From: Epiperipatus broadwayi
Taxonomy: Eukaryota > Onychophora > Udeonychophora > Euonychophora > Peripatidae
DNA: 64,000 nt
Reading direction: 5' to 3'
Assembly: GCA_028023455.1 (NCBI GenBank)
Contig: JAQFVV010000030.1
Coordinates: 6,652,501-6,716,500, forward strand
Below are positions 57,100 through 64,000 of this stretch, one piece after another (position 1 is the stretch's first letter; every line of letters begins with the position of its first letter). Both the position numbers and the translations under genes were made by a program. The notes beneath the pieces were generated by a model. That model did not search any database. It saw only the letters and a list, made by a program, of their open reading frames with translations, and was not told where the DNA came from.

Positions 57100-58090
57100 C
57101 ATTTTAACAAAGAATAGAAATTCAAAACAATTCTGAGACCAAAATGCATCTTTAAATTGTTATAAAAGCCTTTAATGCTACAAATGGAAAATGATTTAAA
57201 ATTTAAAAAAGAATCACGGAGGCAGAAATTGAAATAAAAAAAAAGATTTTGAAAAATTTATGGCAAAACAAAAACTTTATAAAATAAGCCCATCCAATAA
57301 AAAAACAAAAACAAATTTGTAACTGTATATAAAGTAAGTCGTCTTATTATCAAAATAATAAATACGTTGGTGGCCAAATTTTATATCAAATAAAAGGAAA
57401 GTTAATTCTCAAGATTTTAAATATAAATTTTTTTCAAAAAAAATTCCAAGAGGAAAGAGACATAGAAATTGTCATTGCAGAATTGTATTCTATTTTCAGC
57501 ATCAGAAAATATACTTTACAAGTTCATTTATAAAGTGTAAAAGAACAAAGCAATATATGTTGAAAATAATATTAAAACATTCAGAAGTGATATATTTAGC
57601 AATATGAATATCTGAAATGTTGTAAACTGTAAAAGGAAATAGTTAATAGTGATATATATATAAAATGTAACTGCGAAATGTGGAAATCTATAAAAGAAAA
57701 GAATATTTCAAAGAATAGGAAAATTTTTCAGCAACAAACTGAAAATATGGTATTATTTCTAAAAATAAAAAAAGAATGAAAAATTCCACAAAAATTATGT
57801 GGTAATAAAAGACAACAAGAAATCTAATTTTGATTAAACAAATAAGACAAGCAATTAAATGTATAAAGAATGAAAAATTCCAGTAAATGATGGAATCATT
57901 GTGGTTATTTTTAAAAAAGAGGTGCAAAAATAAAGAAATTGATAGTAGAAAAATGCATAATGATATTCAAGAATCGGAGAAATAGAGATATAAAAAAATA
58001 GAACTATCTGTTTCATCGGTTTTATATAGCATTTTTATTAAGAATATTAATAAATAAATAATACAAAAAACTCTGTCAGATAATGAAAAT

Positions 58091-58348
58091 TATTCTTCAG
58101 GTATAAATCGTGATAAACAGAGCAGACAAAAATTCAAAAAATATTAATCACAATGAACCATTTGCCAAGTGCTTTTGGTACGGTATACTAGAATCATGGC
58201 AATATCATGGCGATATCTTAATTATTCTTCACGTATAAGCCATGATTCTGGTATACCGTACCAAAAGCGCTTGGCAAATTGTTCGTTGTGATTAATATTT
58301 TTTGAATTTTTGACTGCTCTGTTTATCACGATTTATACGTGAAGAAAT
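58091..58348. repeat. Foldback inside RTE copy, about 110-bp arms
   Basis: The left arm (58091-58200) and right arm (58239-58348) pair along TATAAATCGTGATAAACAGA, AATTCAAAAAATATTAATCA and GCCAAGTGCTTTTGGTACGG with few mismatches. The spacer contains a third partial copy of ATTATTCTTCACGTATA. Confidence 0.87.
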
Positions 58349-58803
58349 CATCTACAAAAAACTTTAAGTCAATTAAGAAAAATAAGTTATCATTAGAAAT
58401 GAATATAGCACAGTAGATCTCATTCAAATACTAAGAGAAGTTTTAGAAAGGACCAGTAAATGTGAGTTACCATAGTGTCTTGAATTTTTAAATTGTAAAA
58501 ACCATCTGACTCTACAACCATTTTCATGATTATAAAAGTTGTTAACATGAAGACCTCGTTCCAAGATATTGTCAAATTCTAAAGAGTATGAAAAATCAAT
58601 ACAAGTGATTAAATTATATAGTGAGACTAGAAAGTTAATATTGGTAAAGACATATTTCATTTCTCCATACTGTAGAAAGAACTTTGTAGATTAAAATAGG
58701 AAGCAAGAATAAAATATCTCTCCACTTATTTAGATTTTGAAGTTGTCAGTGATTTTTTTTTTTGAAAAAAAAAAAGTTTCTCGGCTAAAGAAAAAATACA
58801 AAA

Positions 58804-58918
58804 GCTATTTCAGTCAAGCGTTGGTGGCCTAGTGGTTAGCATAACTGCCTTCCAAGCAGCTGGCCCAGGTTCGCTTCCCGGTTAACGCATTGAGATAGGA
58901 AAAAAAAGCAATTTCAAG
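58804..58918 (+). mobile_element. SINE subfamily B (tRNA-Gly-like) inside RTE copy
   Basis: TCAAGCGTTGGTGGCCTAGT, GGTTAGCATAACTGCCTTCC, AAGCAGCTGGCCCAGG and TTCGCTTCCCGGTTAACGCA follow tRNA-Gly(TCC) closely, then a shortened TTGAGATAGG tail and A-run. Imperfect TSD: GCTATTTCAG (58804-58813) against GCAATTTCAAG (58908-58918). Confidence 0.88.
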
Positions 58919-59390
58919 TCGGACTAAAGATAAATAATAAAAAGATTAAATTAATTTTTAATGGTTTTAAAAAAATGAAATAATGATAGATAATAATTAA
59001 TTATTAATACAGGTGAAATTGATCGTAAAATTAAACTTCAATAAAGTTCTTCAAGCAAAAATAATTTAATCTTTAAAAAATATATATCAATAAGCTTGAA
59101 AAAAAAAACAAGTTTTAATAAATTTGACCTATTAATGCTTTATAGAAGAATGCTAAAATTTACAAAGAGAAATCAAAAGTAAATATATGAATGAAAATTA
59201 AGAAGCAGATATTACTGATATCATTGAAAAAATGAAAAGGTTGGTGTTGATCTGCTCGCTAAAAGAGATAACAAAACTAGAATCCAAAAAAAGTAATGAA
59301 TATAGAAAAAAGATCAATATGGGATGAATAGATGAAATGAAAAAGCAAAACATGTTAACGATTGAAAATAACGATGAGCAAATCATTTAC

Positions 59391-60273
59391 TGACAGTGTT
59401 ATTATTAGAGAATAAAATGTATAAGAGTAACCATATCAAGAGTATACGTTTCAAAAATTCCAACATTCGCCTATGTTTTTACATGACAGATGGGTTTTTT
59501 TTGTGTGTGTGTGTGTGTTGTTCTGTTAACGGTATTATTATTATTTTTTTTTCTCTTCTTTCTTTTATTAATGCTGATTTGCCTGCATAACTTAAATTTC
59601 AAGTTCACATTTAAAAAAAAAAAATTGAATCACAAAATCTTAGGATCAGTGCCAAAATTTTAAAATGCCATTCGTGTATTTTATAAATTCTTGTATCTAC
59701 TGTTTATTTTCAAATTTCAGGTTCATTGTAAATAGTTGTCTGCTTTTTTAAATATATATTTAATAATGTAACTTTTTTATTTAAAAATCAGTCTTAAGTT
59801 TGTCCTTCAGAATGTTATATCCAGTATAGATTTTAATTTAAAAGTATGAGATAAAAAACAAAAGTATATTACAATTATTTGCAGTCGAATTATAGATTAA
59901 ACGTTTTGATAACTAGATTTTAATAATCCACATCTACGAACATGAAAAAAAAGGTTGTTTTTTTATTATTATTTATTTTTTACAGTTGATAAACAATCTT
60001 AGGATCAATCCAAATAATAATTTAACTTTTTTATTTATTAAATAATGTTAATTTTTTGCTAATAATGCTACTTATTTTGTGTTATTTAAGCCATTACATT
60101 TTTTATATTTATGTTTTTTTTTAGGAGTTCGCTTTTTATTGTTTATTTATCATTGTGTTTTGATAGATATAATAGTAAATCTATATCTTGATTGAAGAAT
60201 CGTAGAAATGCATTTATGAATCCTTTTGAAAATTGTTATTTTCAGTTTGTAGTTATTATGTGTTGCTTCTTTC
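59391..60273. other. No gene; (GT)n at about 59501-59518
   Basis: AT-rich DNA with homopolymer runs. Confidence 0.45.
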
Positions 60274-60390
60274 ATAATTCAATACTTTAAAACAGGCAAA
60301 ACTCACTATATATATTGCCACACACAGCAAGCTAGAGTAATCAATGGATACCAGAAGGTTTGTGCATAAAATCTCCATCTAGTGCATACT

Positions 60391-60451
60391 CATCCAATAT
60401 CCCCAGACTAGTTTTTGGCTTATGGCCTTCGTCAGTGAGGAGCCTTGGATC
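60391..60451 (-). ncRNA. Hammerhead (F2), core altered
   Basis: Minus strand: TCCTCA, CTGACGA (position 7, tolerant), GGC/GCC stem II, AAAAA in place of GAAA (G12 lost), ACTAGTC, TGGGGATATTGGAT. Helices are intact; probably inactive. Confidence 0.65.
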
Positions 60452-60689
60452 TGAGAGCACTACATCTAGATCTTAGGGTCTAATGCAACCCTCCAGTAAA
60501 CACCTTTTATCTCCATTTAACTACAAAACTACAAGTCTTACACTCAAAACATCTGAATGTTTTCAATCCAAGCCCACCAGCTTTCAGGTGTTTTCAGTTT
60601 AAGACTCGTAGTTTTGTAGTTAAATGGAGATAAAATGTGGTTGCTGGAGAGTTGCATTAGATCCTAAGATCTAGATGCAGTGCTCTCAG

Positions 60690-60748
60690 ATACAAGGCTC
60701 CTCACTGATGAAGGCAATAAGCCAGAAACTAGTCTGGGGATATTGGAT
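60690..60748 (+). ncRNA. Hammerhead ribozyme (F2), best-preserved copy
   Basis: Inner helix I TCCTCA 60699-60704 with TGGGGA 60735-60740 (six pairs, one G-T), core CTGATGA 60705-60711, stem II GGC 60713-60715 and GCC 60721-60723 around AATAA, GAAA 60725-60728, palindrome ACTAGT 60728-60733, and cleavage triplet GTC ending at 60734. Outer helix I has CAA/TTG. The only weak point is an A-A opposition at the base of stem II. All conserved catalytic bases are present. Confidence 0.75.
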
Positions 60749-60889
60749 GAGTAGGCACTAGATGGGGGTTTTATGCACAAGCCTTTTGGCATCCATTGAT
60801 TACTCTAGCTGGCTGATAGTGAGTTTTGCCTGTTTTAACAACAGTTATACACAAGCATAAGAGGAGGTGGTCATGTGATAATTCAATAC

Positions 60890-61182
60890 ATTTTCCTTTC
60901 TTTGCTATTTGATCGAGGTGTTTATTGAAATGGTATTAGGGCAATTGCTTGCAGTTCTGATTATTTGTGGCTTGGAGATTCTTTAACCTGAAGTCATATG
61001 AATAGTAACTTGGGCATTATTTATGCAGATGTTCATTAGAAAAGACTATCATATGATCTCTAAAATACATATTAGGAATTTTTTGATAAGTAAAATCATA
61101 AAAAAGTGTGCCATTTAGCTACTGAAGATTATTAATTGAGAATATTAAATTTTATGCTGCAAATTGTTTTGGGGTGGTCCTG
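60890..61182. other. No recognised feature
   Basis: AT-rich DNA before the direct repeat. Confidence 0.4.
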
Positions 61183-61780
61183 AATACTCACTGTAACATC
61201 AGTGAGTTAGTAACATAAGTATGCTTTAGATTGGCCTAAATAATTGCATTTAGATATAAAGATAAGATGGCTGTTTTTATCTTTTAAAAATCTACCTTGG
61301 GTGTGGGAGAGTTCTGCATACTCACTATAAGATTGGTTAGTTAGTCACATGAATGAACAATGCATGCTGAAGGCTGATTACCTTCTGATTAAGATTTTAC
61401 TAATGAAAACTGTGCTTGTAAAATTACATTGTTATTAAATTGATTCTAGCATCATCTAATATTTACTAGTTCAAAAATTTGAGAATTTCATTGGGTTTAA
61501 GTATAAATTAATAATGCAATGGATGTAAAAAACACAATGATTAAATCTTCTTGCTCTTATTCAAAAATGCTTTAGATTGGCCTATATAATTGCACTTAGG
61601 TATAAAGATAAGATGGTCATTATCATTTTAAAGTCTCTACATTGCTTTTGGGTTTGAGAGTGCCATGCACACTCACTGTAACATTGGTGAGTTAATAACA
61701 TGAGTAAACTTCACATACTGAAAGCTGATTATTTTCTGATTAAGAATTAAATCAATAATAGTAAAACCTGCAAAATCAAA
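61183..61780. repeat. Direct repeat, about 345-bp period
   Basis: CTTTAGATTGGCCTA, ATAATTGCA, TATAAAGATAAGATGG, a GAGAGT then ACTCACT block, GTGAGTTA/GTTAGTTA and GAAGGCTGATTA/GAAAGCTGATTA occur in order at about 61226-61420 and 61571-61765. A partial third piece (ACTCACTGTAACATCAGTGA) lies at 61187. Non-coding. Confidence 0.8.
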
Positions 61781-62899
61781 GAGATTAAATCCCCTAAAGA
61801 CAACTTAATACTTTATTAGTAAATCAATAATATCCCCAAAATAACTTTAACAGAAAAAGGACATTTGGTAATGGTAAAAACAAAAGGAGTGGTGATTAAT
61901 ATTAGGCTTGCTATAATGTAGATATTTAAGACATAAAAAGTTCTGCCGTGCCTATAACCTGTCCACTGCATATACACCATAGACCAAAGTTCTTTTCTCT
62001 TGCACAAATTTATAGTTTAGATAGAATTCTTTTAATAAATAAAAATGATTATGATTCAATAAAGACCATTTTCATATACATACTACTAGTTTCTCATGAG
62101 TGAAGAATTTTAGGGTTTTTGTAGTCTCTGCAAAATAGTCCGAAAATATGAAAAAATAACCAATCTTTATATAGGCTCATGATTAATTAAAACTATTAGA
62201 GGTGAATGTATAATATTCTCCACACTCGGTAACCAACTTTGTATAATACTTTAAAACCTTTCTAATATCTTATAAACAATAAATGCAAATAAGTCAGATT
62301 CAAATGTATAAAGGAGAGTAAGATCTAAATATTGAGAAATCTAAGAAGATTCATTATCTGTAAAAAAAAAAAAAAATAGTCTAGTAAATTTCGAATTAAA
62401 AAACAAATTATGAAGCAGACAATTTAATGTAAATCAAAATATTTATTTAGATAAAAGATGGCAAAAAAATTATTTACCTTCATTCAGAAGATTCCAATCT
62501 CAACTTTTTTGCATAGTTTTAAAACTGTTTTCTCAACCCATGATAAAATAATAATAATCAAGTTTTTTCACTTATCTAACTTTTTTTTTTCGGATGACGG
62601 TCCTTGAAGATCTAAAATGAAAGTGATATGTAATAAAGGAAAATAATAATTGTTTTCTTTGCATTAAAAAAATAATCTAACAGCTCAAATTTTTTATTAA
62701 TAGAATTAGCATCGATTTCAGATAGACTGTTAAATAATTTTATTTCTATTATGATCTAACAAAGAACATTTTCTATTATTTATTTTGGCTTTCAAAACAG
62801 ATTCAGAAAAAAACACTCAAATAGAATTATTGATTAATTCAAAAATTTTAAACTCTTCTTGACAATTTCATCGTTAGATTATATTTTTAAAGTAATAGA
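61781..62899. other. AT-rich stretch, nothing recognised
   Basis: No supported gene, RNA or repeat. Confidence 0.45.
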
Positions 62900-63339
62900 A
62901 AAGATTCAAACGGAAGTCAATCTCCGATAATGCACAATTTCTTAAATATTATAAATTTCCACGCACTCGCAAGAGTTTTAAAAAACTTAAGTGAATCATT
63001 TAAGTTTAGAGCGTACATTCTACATACACCAGCTCGACTGTGTGCCTGATGTTATAATCAAATATTCAATTGTACAAATCTATTTAACCATCGCAGGAGA
63101 AAAAACAGTGTTAAATAGATTTGTACAATTGAATATTTGATTATAACATCAGGCACACAATAGGCTCAACCCCCGATTTAAGCACGGTCTGTAAGGGCTG
63201 GTGTATATAGAATGTACGCTCTAAACTTAAATGATTCACTTTAGTTTTTTAAACTCTTACTGGTGGGAGAGTGTGTGGAAATTTATAATATTTATGAAAT
63301 AGTGCATTATCGGAGATTGACTTCCATTTGAATCTTTTC
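62900..63339. repeat. Large foldback, about 190-bp arms
   Basis: The left arm (about 62900-63088) and right arm (about 63111-63339) share GAAGTCAATCTCCGATAATG, TATAAATTTCCAC, GTTTAGAGCGTACATTCTA, TGCCTGATGTTATAATCAAA and TTGTACAAATCTATTTAAC in inverted order. The right arm has about 40 extra bases (TAGGCTCAACCCCCGATTTA and on). The ends and the adjoining TTTTCAGCGCTTTATAATAA resemble part of the TIR element at 21111-22079. Confidence 0.87.
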
Positions 63340-64000
63340 AAAGTTTTCAGCGCTTTATAATAATAGATTTACTAATAGAATAGATAAATTATACTCTAAA
63401 GTTATCAAATTAAAAAGGAATGTTTTTATCTAGAATTCTCAGAAACTATGTCATTAAAAAATACTTTGGTATCTCTTTCTTTCCATTAATAATCAGTTAT
63501 CCAACTTTAATTTGCCTAAATAACTTACAGGAGCTCTAAGAGATTTGTAAAAAAAAAGAAGAAATACTCTTAATTATAAGTTGGACTATTTCCATTATCT
63601 AATATTCAATATTTATTGCATGTTTTTAGAAAAATTGTAGACTTTATTTAAACTTTCTAAATACATTCAACTGCTAATAATAATCCACAGGTTAATATAT
63701 AACACAACGTTTTGGGTGGTATTTCCCCCCTCTCATTTTCAGGTGTTTCTGACCTGACCAGTGTTAGAATTAATATGGGAATCGAGTTTGGATTTCAAAA
63801 TTCAATACTATTAACAATTGAATGTATTTTGAAAGCTCAAGTAGAATTTACCAATTTTTTTTTAAAGATATTCTATATTTAATATTAGGTTATGGAAATA
63901 GTTTAACATACAATTAATCTCAAAATGCTATCATCATTGTAAATCTTCAGACAAACAAAGAAATTCTCAAATCAGAATAAGTTTATATACGATTCATACA
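63340..64000. other. No recognised feature
   Basis: AT-rich DNA to the end of the window. Confidence 0.45.

Larger units (their letters stand above)
57100..59390 (+). pseudogene. RTE-type LINE, longest copy, carrying two insertions
   Basis: Traces of a VVIFKKE block (57900) and an NYLFHRFYIAF-type block (58000) precede a foldback at 58091-58348. Then comes STVDLIQILREVLER (58390-58450, the usual block before RT motif A), a motif C region (58650-58750), a SINE (58804-58918), and C-terminal traces to about 59390. This copy reaches further 5' than the others. Many stops. Confidence 0.7.
60274..60889. mobile_element. F2 foldback, full units, perfect 12-bp TSD
   Basis: ATAATTCAATAC at 60274-60285 and 60878-60889 bounds a 592-bp insertion of two F2 units: minus 60286 to about 60585, plus about 60586-60877. 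Arms share every F2 block, from AACAGGCAAAACTCACTATA to GTTTTCAGTTTAAGACT. The arms differ by scattered substitutions, and one arm has lost the ATAT...GCCACACAC block. The inverted pair clearly moved or was built as one unit. Confidence 0.88.

Overview
The window looks like intergenic or intronic nuclear DNA of an animal. It is very AT-rich (about three quarters A+T by eye), has long (TTA)n, (TA)n and (AC)n tracts, and is packed with decayed retroelements. I see no complete host gene, no bacterial operon and no CRISPR array. The mix of RTE-type LINEs, an APE-type LINE, a CR1/Jockey-like LINE, a K02A2.6-like Ty3/gypsy remnant, very short tRNA-like SINEs and a possible bacterial (RecC-like) insert would suit an arthropod, perhaps an arachnid. 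The species cannot be fixed from the sequence.

Main discovery: the dominant repeats of the window carry hammerhead self-cleaving ribozyme (HHR) motifs. Family F1 copies lie at 49-313, 4155-4817, 13100-13330, 14640-14825, 15190-16012, 36868-37235, 39966-40274 and 53200-53810. Family F2 copies lie at 7078-7560, 20974-22105, 25712-25977, 33285-33770, 42985-43140, 44055-44230, 45342-45600, 45690-45975 and 60274-60889. A third, decayed relative (F3) lies at 32590-33190 and 43235-43520. F1 and F2 both show CUGAUGA and GAAA core boxes, a stem II, and a two-part helix I with an internal loop. In both, helix III is a loopless palindrome (AUACGUAU in F1, ACUAGU in F2), the form expected of ribozymes that act as dimers. 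Most copies are foldbacks: two units in inverted orientation, several flanked by 10-12 bp target-site duplications. In one small foldback the turn falls exactly at the predicted ribozyme cleavage site. One F1 locus is a head-to-tail tandem with a period of about 470 bp. Together this suggests non-autonomous retroelements (retrozyme-like or Penelope-like) whose RNAs self-cleave and whose cDNAs snap back.

Second theme: eleven very short (about 95-115 bp) tRNA-like SINEs in two subfamilies, one Gly-like and one with a TTGCAAG anticodon-type loop. They share the same short leader and tail, GTCAAGCGTTG at the start and TTGACATATGG plus A-tail at the end. Several have clear 11-16 bp target-site duplications.

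Layout. 0-5.6 kb: F1 copies, SINEs, a foldback and an unidentified decayed coding stretch. 7-15 kb: F2 foldback, CR1/Jockey-like LINE with (TTA)n tail, SINEs and F1 copies. 15-22 kb: large F1 foldback, LINE 3' fragments, gypsy remnant, and a TIR transposon nested in an F2 copy. 22.4-25.3 kb: an APE-type LINE on the minus strand with recognisable endonuclease, reverse transcriptase and zinc-knuckle parts. 25.5-33.8 kb: SINE, F2, satellite-like array, a block duplicated at 47.8-49.4 kb, the F3 foldback and an F2 foldback. 33.9-34.3 kb: RecC-like bacterial ORF. 36.9-45.9 kb: F1, F2 and F3 copies, the best RTE LINE copy (38.9-39.7 kb) and a young 174-bp-arm foldback. 46.9-47.3 kb: a compositionally distinct membrane-protein-like ORF. 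47.8-59.4 kb: the duplicated block and three long decayed RTE copies, each with other repeats nested in it. 60.3-60.9 kb: F2 foldback with perfect TSDs and the best-preserved F2 ribozyme. 62.9-63.3 kb: a large foldback.
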